DNA of 64,000 nt from Flavobacterium sp. (GTDB lineage: Bacteria > Bacteroidota > Bacteroidia > Flavobacteriales > Flavobacteriaceae): assembly GCF_004295795.1 (NCBI RefSeq), contig NZ_SEBR01000004.1:1-64000 (forward strand), written 5' to 3'. This document shows, piece after piece, positions 26,153 through 34,972 of the stretch (the stretch's first letter is position 1; every line of letters begins with the position of its first letter). The position numbers and the translations under genes are program-made. Below the pieces are notes generated by a model, which was not told where the DNA came from, ran no database searches, and saw only the letters and a program-made list of their open reading frames with translations.

Positions 26153-26268
26153 AAGTATTACAATTTAAAAAACCTACGTTTTGGCTCAGAAAAGCCTGTG
26201 AATCTTGAGGTTTTAAAATCAATTTAACGCGATTTACACAATTTCTTGAAATGTTTTTAACATTCCCT

Positions 26269-26556
26269 TCAAACGCGTGAATCCTGACGCAGGTATTTTC
26301 TCTCGACGTAAAAAGTTCCGGCCGGAATTACCGATGCCGCACAAATCACAAGCAATTTTTTCCAACTCCAATTTTCTTCCGATTTCAAAACGAACGCCAT
26401 GATGATATAAACAATGAAAAGCACTCCGTGCGCCATCCCGACGGGAAACATGATCGCTTCATTCTTGAGGATATATTTCATCGGCATTGCGATAAGAAAC
26501 AAACTCAGCAGGGAAATTCCTTCCAACAGCGCGACAATCTTGAAAATTTTGAGCAT
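26269..26556 (-). CDS. DUF3817 small integral membrane protein
   Basis: 95 residues with three hydrophobic segments (about 5-25, 37-58 and 67-85) and the family pattern FKIVALLEGISLLSLFLIAMPMKY...GMAHGVLFI. DUF3817 proteins are small inner-membrane proteins of unknown function. The frame is open far upstream, but the ATG at 26556 is supported by the promoter box at 26582-26589 and by homologue length. Confidence 0.85.
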   Translation of the reverse strand: MLKIFKIVALLEGISLLSLFLIAMPMKYILKNEAIMFPVGMAHGVLFIVYIIMAFVLKSEENWSWKKLLVICAASVIPAGTFYVERKYLRQDSRV

Positions 26557-26589
26557 AATGTGGTACTTTCGTTTCGTGCTGCAAAAGTA
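26540..26589. promoter_or_regulatory. Divergent overlapping promoters of DUF3817 and DUF6155 genes
   Basis: Minus strand: TACTTTTG (plus-strand 26582-26589) for the DUF3817 gene. Plus strand: TTG at 26540-26542, a 20-base spacer and TACTTTCG at 26563-26570 for the DUF6155 gene. The plus-strand -33 box lies inside the DUF3817 coding region. Confidence 0.45.
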
Positions 26590-26619
26590 AGATTTAAAAG
26601 AGCAGGCAGCCAACAAAAA

Positions 26620-27138
26620 ATGAGCAAAAGAGACCTTAAGAAATATTTGGCCCAACTCGACAAAGAACAGGTTGCCGAACAATTGCTGGAACTGTACGAT
26701 AAATTTGCGGCAGTAAAAACCTACTATGACTTCGTATTCAATCCGAACGAGGAAAAACGCATAGGTGAAGCGAAGGCCAAGATATCGAACGAGTATTTCC
26801 CGCTGAAATCGAAGCGTCCGAAGTTGAGACGCAGTACGGCCCAAAAATTCATCAAACACTTTCTATCGCTCGGAGTCGATCCGATCGCGTTGACCGATGT
26901 GATGCTTTACAATCTGGAAACCGCGCAGCGATTCACGGCCAAAAGAGAAATCAGATACGAATCGTTCTATAAAAGTATGGGCAATTCGTTCGAAGAAGTT
27001 GTCGATTATGTGATTGCGAACGGTCTTGCCGCAGATTTTCGAATCCGGATATCGAACGTGGCGTCGAGTGCGAAATCCCAAAAATGGATCAACTCTCATT
27101 TCTTCGACGAGCAGTTGGAGCGTTTGGAAAAGATATGA
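26620..27138 (+). CDS. DUF6155 family protein
   Basis: 172 residues, highly charged and helical (SKRDLKKYLAQLDKEQVAEQLLELYDKFAAVKTYYDFVFNPNEEKR). I recognise it as the DUF6155 type, common in Bacteroidota, soluble and of unknown function. ATG at 26620 (MSKRDLKK) is the family start; open frame upstream is not used. Confidence 0.8.
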   Translation: MSKRDLKKYLAQLDKEQVAEQLLELYDKFAAVKTYYDFVFNPNEEKRIGEAKAKISNEYFPLKSKRPKLRRSTAQKFIKHFLSLGVDPIALTDVMLYNLETAQRFTAKREIRYESFYKSMGNSFEEVVDYVIANGLAADFRIRISNVASSAKSQKWINSHFFDEQLERLEKI

Positions 27139-27244
27139 GAATTTTGAAAGAAATCTCGGAAATCGTGTAAGTGACAAAAATCGCAAAATGCGAACTTAGT
27201 TCTGTTCCCAAACTTATTTTTCAGCCCCTAATAAGTGAATCGAT

Positions 27245-27688
27245 ATGTCAGTTCCATCGAGTGCTAAGATTTCCACGTTCCTGTTTCGGATACCACATAT
27301 CTCAAATCTGCTTTGCTTCAATGACGCCTTGTGTGACAAGGATTCGCTGATTTCGGTAGTCAGTCAGATCTTGAAATTGGGCGATCCCGAAATTCTTTAC
27401 AAAGGGTACGATCCGGTGTTTTCGCCACGAAAGGAAGTCATGTCGAAAATAAAGGATTCGGCAATCGTGCGCGTTTGCATTCCGGGAAAAGAAATCATCA
27501 GGCGCGATCCGGCCAAAACGGTAAGACTCGTGGTGGACGAATTGCAGAAGCCGAGAAACGTGATTTCGGTAGCAAGCGATACGCTAAGCCCATACAGCAA
27601 TATCATTGCCGTCGCCATCTCGGTCGAATCTGCGCGCCACAAAAGCCGGTTTCATGTGGAATGCGCGCCCATTCAGCAATCGGCGTGA
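27245..27688 (+). CDS. Hypothetical protein, 147 residues
   Basis: No family recognised. Codon choice (TCG, CCG, GAA, AAA) matches neighbouring genes, which supports coding. The product is a soluble alpha/beta protein with three cysteines in the first 80 residues. It converges on the endonuclease V gene, and the two coding regions overlap by 16 bases at their 3' ends. Confidence 0.6.
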   Translation: MSVPSSAKISTFLFRIPHISNLLCFNDALCDKDSLISVVSQILKLGDPEILYKGYDPVFSPRKEVMSKIKDSAIVRVCIPGKEIIRRDPAKTVRLVVDELQKPRNVISVASDTLSPYSNIIAVAISVESARHKSRFHVECAPIQQSA

Positions 27689-28362
27689 AGTCCTTGCGCC
27701 AATTCTCCTGTCCGGAATAGATTTACCATTTCATGTGCGATTCGCGTCGGTTCCGGAATCCTGTACTTTCCGACACATCTCGAGACGATTTCAAGGCTTT
27801 GGTCAACCGAAACTTTGTGCCCCGGAGAAATGTAGATCGGCTTGACCGCATTTTTTGTCCTCAGCGCGTGTCCGCAAAGCTGGTCTTTGATTACAATTGG
27901 TGCCGAACTGAATTTCCCGAGCTCCAGATCGTCGAATTTTCCTGACAACATACTCTTGGCGCAACCGATCGTCGGCTGGTTTTCGACAATCCCGAAATGC
28001 GTTGCGATTCCCATTCTTCTCGGGTGCGTAATTCCTTGCCCGTCAAGTATCAGAATGTCAGGAGTTAAAGTAAGCATTCTCCACGCTTTTTGCAGTGCCG
28101 GCATTTCCCGAAATGCAAGATAACCCGAGACATACGGGAAATTCGCTTCTCCTTTGGCAAGTGCCATCTGCTTGATTTTCATGCTGGGATATTCCATGAC
28201 CACGATTCCGGCGTAGACCGTCGTGCTGAATTTATTGAACGAAATATCGGCTCCGGCGACGAGTTTTATTTCTTTGTCGAATGGCGTAAGGTCGATTTTT
28301 GCCTGTAGTTCTTTCTGGATTAACGTGGCTTCACTGATACTTAAATTGTCGTAGGTAAACAT
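27673..28362 (-). CDS. nfi: Endonuclease V
   Basis: 229 residues. Endonuclease V cuts the second phosphodiester 3' of deoxyinosine and starts repair of deaminated adenine. Family motifs are present: the first active-site Asp in AGADISF (D39), the wedge and Glu region PYVSGYLAFREMPAL, and the second Asp in LILDGQGITHPRRMG. Length is normal. It has no operon partner. Confidence 0.92.
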   Translation of the reverse strand: MFTYDNLSISEATLIQKELQAKIDLTPFDKEIKLVAGADISFNKFSTTVYAGIVVMEYPSMKIKQMALAKGEANFPYVSGYLAFREMPALQKAWRMLTLTPDILILDGQGITHPRRMGIATHFGIVENQPTIGCAKSMLSGKFDDLELGKFSSAPIVIKDQLCGHALRTKNAVKPIYISPGHKVSVDQSLEIVSRCVGKYRIPEPTRIAHEMVNLFRTGELAQGLHADC

Positions 28363-28424
28363 TGCAATTGGGGAAATTTGTCGTTGTTTTTATTTGGGGA
28401 AATACAATAGGGAAGCTGCATCGG

Positions 28425-28691
28425 ATGTCTTTCGGATGTGAGGTTTCGATAGAATGGATGCGGGAATATTGCTGGTTTTTGTCGCTGATAGGATTTGCAT
28501 CGGAAAACAAAAACACCAATTTTGTCACAGCGTCATTCGGCCATGTAAATACATGGGAATTTTGCGACACGAGGTTTGAGTTGCCAAAGCATTTCATGGA
28601 CGATAGTCAGTTTTTTTGGATAGTTCGGGATTCTCAAAAATACGGATACAAAACCGAAAAACGTCCAAAATATTCGCAAAATGTTCTATAA
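28425..28691 (+). CDS. Doubtful hypothetical ORF, possibly a gene remnant
   Basis: 88 codons from the first ATG; the frame is open from a TTG at 28362. The amino-acid mix (many Trp, Phe, Asn, Lys; MREYCWFLSLIGFASENKNTNF region) is plausible for a real soluble protein, but no family, promoter or signal was recognised, and the region is more AT-rich than the adjacent genes. It could be a decayed or laterally acquired fragment. Confidence 0.25.
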   Translation: MSFGCEVSIEWMREYCWFLSLIGFASENKNTNFVTASFGHVNTWEFCDTRFELPKHFMDDSQFFWIVRDSQKYGYKTEKRPKYSQNVL

Positions 28692-28754
28692 ACTGGTTTT
28701 ATGTATGCTTTTCCCGATCGAATTATCAGCAAATGTTTTAGCACAGATAACTAA

Positions 28755-28840
28755 AATTCGTGCATTCCTGGCCAAAAAAACAAACTTATCTTTGCTGCGT
28801 TCTATTTTTGGTAGCAAATTTTAACCACGAATGCACGAAT
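28755..28840. repeat. Inverted repeat of the 'attcgtg' family
   Basis: ATTCGTGCATTC (28756-28767) and GAATGCACGAAT (28829-28840) are exact reverse complements 61 bases apart. With flanks (CCTGGCC against ACCACG) the similarity extends to about 22 bases. Such elements recur between flavobacterial genes. Confidence 0.55.
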
Positions 28841-29079
28841 ACTGCTCGCGAGTTGATTTCGCTGTTTATTGGAAATGAATTATCGTGCAAATTTTCATTC
28901 GCGATCCTAACAATTTCGCATTTACACCTTTTGGAATCAATTGGCGTCCATCAAAACAATTTAGACCAACTCATTGAACGACAAGTGTATGTCGTTTTTT
29001 TTTGCGTGTAATTTTACTTCCGATATCCGGCCGCCGTTAAATTTAACTTTCGCGTCGTAGGAAAACTTCTTTTTAGGCT

Positions 29080-29087
29080 TACTTTTG
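29080..29087 (+). promoter_or_regulatory. Promoter -7 box of the helicase gene
   Basis: TACTTTTG matches TAnnTTTG. Transcription would begin near the in-frame TTG at 29093, so translation from the ATG at 29108 is more likely. Confidence 0.5.
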
Positions 29088-29107
29088 CAAAATTGGACCA
29101 AGCAGAC

Positions 29108-30637
29108 ATGAATTCAGGGGAAATTGAGGCCGAAGTAGGTCAGAGGAAAGAACTTTACGGCTACCAGAAAGACGATATCGACGCCATTTTCGAGCGCTTC
29201 GACAACGCGGCCAAAAATTACCATCTGCTTTACCAATTGCCCACGGGCGGCGGGAAAACCGTGATTTTTTCGGAAATCGTGAGGCGTTATCTCGAACTCC
29301 ACCAAAAGAAAGTCGTCGTCCTGACGCACCGAATCGAGCTTTGCCGACAGACGCACAAAATGCTTTCCGGCTTTGGTGTCAAGAACAAGATCATCAACAG
29401 CAACGTCAAGGATTTGCCCGATCAAAACGAATTCTCATGTTTCGTGGCGATGGTCGAAACCCTCAAAAATCGCATCAACGACAGTAAATTGCACCTCGAC
29501 AATATCGGTTTGGTCATTATCGATGAGGCGCACTACAACTCGTTCCGCAAACTTTTGGCTTTCTTTCCGAATTCGTTTATCCTGGGTGTGACCGCCACGC
29601 CTTTGAGCTCGAATATCCGCCTTCCGATGTACCAGAATTACAACGAACTGATCATGGGCGACACGATCCGTTCGCTTATAGACAACGGTTATTTGGCAAG
29701 GGCAACGACTTACACTTACGACGTCGGGCTGACTTCGCTCAAGGTTGGGATCAACGGCGACTATACGGTAAAATCATCCGAAGAACTTTATTCGACGATG
29801 TTGATGCAGGAAAAATTGCTGCACGCCTACACCGAAAAATCGCTGGGGAAGAAGACGCTGATTTTCAACAACGGAATCAATACTTCGCTTTACGTTTTCG
29901 ACACTTTCAAGGAAGCCGGTTTCCCGATAAAACACTTGGACAACACCACCGGAGCCGAGGAAAGACGCGACATCTTGAGTTGGTTCCGAAAAACACCCGA
30001 CGCGATTTTGACTTCGGTAGGAATCCTTACCACAGGTTTCGATGAACCGACGGTCGACAGCATCATCCTGAACCGCGCCACCAAATCGTTGACGCTTTAT
30101 TTCCAGATGATCGGACGCGGCTCGAGACGACTGCCCGGGAAATCGGAATTTACCGTGATCGACCTTGGAAATAACGCCGCCAGATTCGGACTTTGGGACG
30201 AACCTATCGATTGGCAGCTCATTTTCCGCTCGCCAGAATGGTATCTCGAAAACCTTCGCGAAGATGCCGAGATCGAGCTGTATTTCCGCTATCAGATGCC
30301 CGCCGAACTACGAGCCAAATTTGCAAAGACGACCAATGTCGACTTCGACGTGGACGAGGAACACAGGATTGCGATGGCGGCCAACCAACGGTCGAAAGTA
30401 GTTATGGAAAAATCGCTCGAACAGCACGCGACGATGTGCGTCGAGAACAGCGAAACCCTTACGCAGGCCAAACAACTCGGAAAGGAACTCGACGAAGACA
30501 TCCGTTCGCGAATGAAACGCTACGCGGCGTGTCTGAGCCACACGAGCAAGAATTACCGCGAATGGCTCGTGGAAGATTACAAGACCAAGCTTGTGTTGCT
30601 CATCGGTAAAAAATTCCGTGAATCGATGATGGATTGA
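29108..30637 (+). CDS. DEAD/DEAH-box helicase (superfamily 2)
   Basis: 509 residues. Walker A PTGGGKT and TH-R motif in the first RecA domain, DEAH box (IIDEAHYNSF), motif III-like GVTATP, and motif VI QMIGRGSRR in the second domain (GILTTGFDEPTVDSIILNRAT). The C-terminal 130 residues are helical and charged. The sequence resembles stand-alone SF2 helicases related to type I restriction translocases and RadD; no nuclease or methylase genes lie nearby. Substrate (DNA or RNA) not known. Confidence 0.85.
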   Translation: MNSGEIEAEVGQRKELYGYQKDDIDAIFERFDNAAKNYHLLYQLPTGGGKTVIFSEIVRRYLELHQKKVVVLTHRIELCRQTHKMLSGFGVKNKIINSNVKDLPDQNEFSCFVAMVETLKNRINDSKLHLDNIGLVIIDEAHYNSFRKLLAFFPNSFILGVTATPLSSNIRLPMYQNYNELIMGDTIRSLIDNGYLARATTYTYDVGLTSLKVGINGDYTVKSSEELYSTMLMQEKLLHAYTEKSLGKKTLIFNNGINTSLYVFDTFKEAGFPIKHLDNTTGAEERRDILSWFRKTPDAILTSVGILTTGFDEPTVDSIILNRATKSLTLYFQMIGRGSRRLPGKSEFTVIDLGNNAARFGLWDEPIDWQLIFRSPEWYLENLREDAEIELYFRYQMPAELRAKFAKTTNVDFDVDEEHRIAMAANQRSKVVMEKSLEQHATMCVENSETLTQAKQLGKELDEDIRSRMKRYAACLSHTSKNYREWLVEDYKTKLVLLIGKKFRESMMD

Positions 30638-30974
30638 TTTTCGATCCGCTTCGGAAGCAAGCATTCACTACATCGATTTCGTTTCTTAAATCTTAGCAAT
30701 CAGCGCACTTTGTCCGATAATCGGTAAAAAAGGTCGAGAAATGGCGGGTTTCTTCGCGAAATGTGCAGTTCATCGACTTTATGGATTGTTCAACTGAACT
30801 TTTTTTTCTCCCCGGGACGTTGCGCTACTTTTGCTTCAACAACAACGGGGAAACCGCAGATTCGTAGTCCACAGCGTTTCCCATGCCACCACCTAAAGAT
30901 TGATTTACCTGGGAATTGCCGGAGCAAAAATCGTTTTTGCCTTTGGCGACAGTGAACACTAATGACCGAATGTT
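30638..30974. other. Intergenic region ahead of the Pel-like operon
   Basis: 337 bases without a credible gene. It contains the T-rich stretch 30799-30808 and a promoter box at 30826-30833, leaving a leader of about 135 bases before pelF. No riboswitch was recognised. Confidence 0.5.
30826..30833 (+). promoter_or_regulatory. Promoter -7 box of the Pel-like operon
   Basis: TACTTTTG, an exact TAnnTTTG match, about 140 bases upstream of pelF. The expected -33 TTG is replaced by a T-tract. This is the only good box before a run of five tightly spaced genes. Confidence 0.45.
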
Positions 30975-32516
30975 ATGACTGAAAAGTACAACGTATTATT
31001 GATTCTCGAAGGAACTTATCCTTACAACGGTGGCGGCGTATCAACTTGGGCACACATGCTTTGCAGCGAAGTGAGCAACGCCAATTACTCGCTTTACAGC
31101 ATCAATGCAGATTTCGAGACGAAACCTCGGTACGAACTCAGCGACAACGTGAAAGACGTCGTTCAGGTGCCGCTTTGGTCGCCTCTCGAACCTCAGGAAA
31201 TGATAAATTACGGTAAGAAATTCCACAAATTCGTCGAGCGCAAAGAGAATACGAGTAACGAAAATATCAAGAATGTTTTCCTTCCGATATTCGAAAAACT
31301 GATCACGATCATCTATTCTGAAGTTCAGGATACAGAAGATATGGATGACGTCATGTTCGACATGTGGCGTTATTTCCAGCAAAACGATTACAAGACGACG
31401 ATGCGCAGCAAACAGGTTTGGGATTGTTTCCGATACCTGATGCAGGACATCATCATCTCCGATAATGACGAGGAAGCGACATTGTACGACCTCACCGTCG
31501 CCATGCGTTGGATTTATCGTTTCCTTATTCCGCTAAGCATAGAAGTTCCAAAAGCCGATCTGTCTCACCTGACACTTTCGGGTTTCCCGGTAATTCCGGC
31601 TTTGGTCCTCAAATACAAATACGGAACGCCAATGATCGTGACCGAGCACGGCGTTTTTATCCGCGAACGCCTCATTGCGATCAACACCTCGGAATATTCG
31701 TTTTTCCTCAAGAAAATGCTCATCAAGTTTTCCGAAGCGATCACGAGCCTGGTTTACTACAAGGCCGACAGAATCCTTTCGGTAAACAAGTTCAACATGA
31801 CTTGGGAGAAACTTTACGGAGCCGATCCGAAGAAAATCGACGTGATCTACAATGGAATCGATCACAACCTTTTCGTTCCGAAAGCCAAACCGGCGCACCT
31901 GGAAGGAATTCCAACGGTCGTCGCCGCCGCGCGCATCTTCGAATTGAAGGACATCATTACGATGATCAAGTCTTGTGGTGTCGTGCAGAAAGCAATTCCG
32001 AACGTGAGATATCTGGTTTATGGCGACAATAACGCCGTTCCGGAATACACCAAAGAATGCCGCGATCTTATTGCAGCGTTGGGCTTGGAAGACAATTTCA
32101 TTCTCGCCGGATACCATTCGAAACCGCACGAATTGTTTGCCGAGGGCGATATTTCGATCCTGACCTCGATTTCCGAAGGTTTCCCTTACACGGTTCTCGA
32201 ATCGATGAGCTGCGGAATTCCGGTTGTGGCCACAGACGTGGGCGGCGTGACCGAAGCGCTCGATTCCTCGTGCGGATTCATATGCAAGCCAAAAGATTTC
32301 AACGAAATTGGAAACAGTGTCATAACTTTGCTGCGCGATAAAGCCTTGCGCGAAAAGATGGGAGTGAACGCCAGAAAGAAAGTGGCCGACAATTTCACCA
32401 TCGGAAAATTTATCTGCGAATACGAGCAAGTTTACGACAGACTGCTCAACAAGAGAACCAACAAACAAGTCGTCGAACCAATATTTATCGGCCTGGAAAG
32501 ACAGGAAGCGTCTTAA
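30975..32516 (+). CDS. pelF: PelF-like GT4 glycosyltransferase
   Basis: 513 residues. In Pseudomonas PelF polymerises the GalNAc/GalN-rich Pel exopolysaccharide in the cytoplasm from UDP-sugars. Visible here: N-terminal GT-B domain beginning VLLILEGTYPYNGGGVSTW, the PelF-type long insertion (about 60-190), and the C-terminal donor site with the E-x7-E motif (ISEGFPYTVLE) and GIPVVATDVGGVTEAL. Length is typical. First gene of the operon; pelG starts 46 bases after the stop. Confidence 0.9.
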   Translation: MTEKYNVLLILEGTYPYNGGGVSTWAHMLCSEVSNANYSLYSINADFETKPRYELSDNVKDVVQVPLWSPLEPQEMINYGKKFHKFVERKENTSNENIKNVFLPIFEKLITIIYSEVQDTEDMDDVMFDMWRYFQQNDYKTTMRSKQVWDCFRYLMQDIIISDNDEEATLYDLTVAMRWIYRFLIPLSIEVPKADLSHLTLSGFPVIPALVLKYKYGTPMIVTEHGVFIRERLIAINTSEYSFFLKKMLIKFSEAITSLVYYKADRILSVNKFNMTWEKLYGADPKKIDVIYNGIDHNLFVPKAKPAHLEGIPTVVAAARIFELKDIITMIKSCGVVQKAIPNVRYLVYGDNNAVPEYTKECRDLIAALGLEDNFILAGYHSKPHELFAEGDISILTSISEGFPYTVLESMSCGIPVVATDVGGVTEALDSSCGFICKPKDFNEIGNSVITLLRDKALREKMGVNARKKVADNFTIGKFICEYEQVYDRLLNKRTNKQVVEPIFIGLERQEAS

Positions 32517-32562
32517 ATGATTTTATCGGATCATTCTCTGATTCCATATTTCCCCAAATCGC

Positions 32563-34176
32563 ATGGAAGCTCAAAATGAAAACATAAAGACCCTGATTTT
32601 CGATATCAGGGAAAAAGTTGGCAGACCTGTCAGCTCGCGAGTTGTCGTGGCCGCCATCGAATCGCTCGGAATCCGGGACATCGATACGCGAACCGATTAC
32701 GGAATGCCGTCGATCTACGAACTGGCGAATCTTGTTTATTACGAGCTCACGACTTCAGAAGAGCACAAAGGCGCCAAGAATGTCAAGGAACGCGAGGCGA
32801 TCGCCAACGCACCCGAGACGATCACGACGTCAGATTACACGGCCGTTAAAGCCAAAATTTTCGCGCGCTATTACTCACAAGGTATTTTTCACTTGTTTCC
32901 GGTTTTGCTCCAGATTCTGGCCATTATCTATTTTGGTTATTCGCTTTGGACTTTTGTCGGATTCAACAACGTACAATCTACGGCAGTCGTTTTGGGCGTC
33001 GTCGTCGGATTGGTTTCCACGGGCGGATTCGTCCAGGTCATCGGCCGACAAGCCTCGTTCTATTGGAACCACGCCGATTATGTGATGACCAAACGCACGG
33101 TCGATTATTTGCTCAAAGTGGGAGCGATCTCCATTTTTGCCGTGCTCGGCGCCATTTTCGTGTGCAACCTGTTTTTCCACATTTACCCTTACGCTTTCCT
33201 TTTCGTGGTTTTCACCTACGCGCTTCTGATTGGACTTTTGGTTCTGTTGTTGGCGCCTTTGCACACGCTCGACCAACGCTGGGTAATTACGGTCGCGATC
33301 ACTTTTGGAACGGTCGTGGCGATTTTGCTCAAGACCTTGACGCCGATGCTGGTATATTTCACGCATTGGATAGGAATTGCGACAGCTGTCCTGACGGCCT
33401 GGATTTTCCTCAAGATCTACTTCAGGAATTTGCTAAGCAAGAAAAAAGCGACATCGAACCTTGAGGTGAAACCGGCACTTTTCATTTATCACAACTACAA
33501 GTATTTCCTTTACGGACTTTCCATTTACGTCTTTATTTTCATCGACAGGCTTTTGGCTTGGTCGAACAATCACGACGGACCGCTTCCGTTCATCATCTAT
33601 TTCGAGAAAAACTACGAACTCGGGATGGATTTCGCCATTCTCGTTTTCCTGTTGCTTGCAGGCGTTCTCGAATTTGCGATCGCGTCGTTTTCGAAGTTCA
33701 TGGACATCGGGCAAAAAACGGTTTCGGCCACGAACGTTTCCCAATTCGGGAAAGATCTTTATAAAATGTATTGGCAACACGTTGCGATGTTGATTGCCAC
33801 CGGCGTTTTTGTTTTTGTGCTGGTTTACTTCATGATGTTCGCAAAATGGGGTTACAGCGGACAATTCCACGAAAGTTTGAGTTCGGTTAGCATCATGGTT
33901 TGTTTCCTCGGCGGATTGGGTTACCTGTTTTTGGGCTGGGGAATGCTGAATTCACTCTACCTTTTTACATTGGGTCAACCCGAAGGGCCGCTGCGGTCGA
34001 TCGTACTTTGCTGCGTGATCAATTTTCTGGTCGGATTCAGCGCGAGCCGTTTCCTATCTTACGAATACAGCGTCCTCGGACTGCTTGTCGCCGGAATCGT
34101 CTTCATGGCGACGACCTCGAGAGCCGTATCCAAATTCTATAAAAACCTTGACTATTATTACTATGCGGCTTATTAA
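32563..34176 (+). CDS. pelG: PelG-like exopolysaccharide exporter
   Basis: 537 residues. PelG is the inner-membrane component (MATE/polysaccharide-transporter-like) that moves the growing polymer across the membrane. About twelve hydrophobic segments occupy residues 105-530, with the family segment FVQVIGRQASFYWNHADYVMTK. Unlike the Pseudomonas protein, there is a soluble N-terminal extension of about 95 residues (IKTLIFDIREKVGRPVSSRVVVAAIESLGIRDI...) that may be a regulatory or partner-docking domain. The next gene starts 14 bases inside the end of this one. Confidence 0.88.
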   Translation: MEAQNENIKTLIFDIREKVGRPVSSRVVVAAIESLGIRDIDTRTDYGMPSIYELANLVYYELTTSEEHKGAKNVKEREAIANAPETITTSDYTAVKAKIFARYYSQGIFHLFPVLLQILAIIYFGYSLWTFVGFNNVQSTAVVLGVVVGLVSTGGFVQVIGRQASFYWNHADYVMTKRTVDYLLKVGAISIFAVLGAIFVCNLFFHIYPYAFLFVVFTYALLIGLLVLLLAPLHTLDQRWVITVAITFGTVVAILLKTLTPMLVYFTHWIGIATAVLTAWIFLKIYFRNLLSKKKATSNLEVKPALFIYHNYKYFLYGLSIYVFIFIDRLLAWSNNHDGPLPFIIYFEKNYELGMDFAILVFLLLAGVLEFAIASFSKFMDIGQKTVSATNVSQFGKDLYKMYWQHVAMLIATGVFVFVLVYFMMFAKWGYSGQFHESLSSVSIMVCFLGGLGYLFLGWGMLNSLYLFTLGQPEGPLRSIVLCCVINFLVGFSASRFLSYEYSVLGLLVAGIVFMATTSRAVSKFYKNLDYYYYAAY

Positions 34177-34969
34177 GATGATTCTTTTCGTGTTGCCGTC
34201 GGTTTTGTCGGCGCACATTATGGCCGGAGTAGGCAAGGGCAGCAGCGTGCTGGTTTGCTATGGAAAAATGGATCCGGAGTTGGTGAAAGGATACGACTAC
34301 GTGATTCTGGAATCGGCACACTACAATATATACGAATTGCGCAAGATCAAGTCGCAGAACGAGAAAGTCCTGGCTTACATCAGCATCGGGGAGGTGAACT
34401 CGAATGCACCGCATTTCAACGAACTCAAAGACCACACGGCCGGAAAGAATGAGATCTGGGACAGTTATTATCTCGACCTCAAATCGGAAAAAACCGTAAG
34501 CACGCTGTTGCGGATAATCGACAAAACCCTCGAGAAAGGCTACGACGGCTTCTTTTTGGACAATGTCGACAATTACACGACTTGGGGCGCGCAGCCCAAC
34601 CAAAAAAAGGATCTCGTGAATTTCCTCAAGAGTTTGTCAGAAAAGTATCCCCATAAAACCTGGATCCAAAACGCGGGAATCGAGTTGATTCCGGACACGG
34701 CGGCTTATGTGGACGCTGTCGTTGTCGAATCTGTAGCGACAAACTACACCTTTGAGGACAAATCCTATAAATTGCGCCCCGAAGGCGACTTCAAGGCTCA
34801 GGCTCAGAAGCTTACCGAAATCAACAAGAAATACAACATGCCGATCATCCTGATCGAATATGCCGACAGCCAAAAACTGTACAAGCAAGTGGTGCAGCGC
34901 ATCAAACCGCTTGGCTTCGACTATTTCATCGGGGAAATCGAATTGCAAACCATACCAACCTTCCAATAG
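34163..34969 (+). CDS. GH114/PelA-hydrolase-like exported glycosidase
   Basis: 268 residues. Signal peptide about 1-20 (MRLIKMILFVLPSVLSAHIMA). The rest is a TIM barrel of the endo-alpha-1,4-polygalactosaminidase type, the same fold as the hydrolase domain of PelA: VLAYISIGEVNSN with a likely catalytic Glu, and DGFFLDNVDNYT with the Asp. Because Pel contains alpha-1,4-linked galactosamine, a role in trimming or releasing the polymer fits well. In Pseudomonas this activity is part of PelA; here it is a separate protein. ATG at 34163 is chosen because the signal peptide starts there. Confidence 0.85.
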   Translation: MRLIKMILFVLPSVLSAHIMAGVGKGSSVLVCYGKMDPELVKGYDYVILESAHYNIYELRKIKSQNEKVLAYISIGEVNSNAPHFNELKDHTAGKNEIWDSYYLDLKSEKTVSTLLRIIDKTLEKGYDGFFLDNVDNYTTWGAQPNQKKDLVNFLKSLSEKYPHKTWIQNAGIELIPDTAAYVDAVVVESVATNYTFEDKSYKLRPEGDFKAQAQKLTEINKKYNMPIILIEYADSQKLYKQVVQRIKPLGFDYFIGEIELQTIPTFQ

Positions 34970-34972
34970 AAA

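Larger units (their letters stand above)
28363..29107. other. Intergenic region with a doubtful ORF and an inverted repeat
   Basis: About 745 AT-rich bases between nfi and the helicase gene. They hold one uncertain reading frame (28425-28691), an inverted repeat of the dispersed 'attcgtg' type (28755-28840) and the helicase promoter. Otherwise I see nothing. Confidence 0.5.

Noticed and set aside
28760..29011. Possible 83-residue product
   Set aside because: Begins inside a dispersed repeat arm and reads through AT-rich intergenic DNA; no promoter and no family.
29108..30637. Helicase as part of a restriction or phage-defence island
   Set aside because: No methylase, nuclease, integrase or other defence gene lies within several kilobases on either side.
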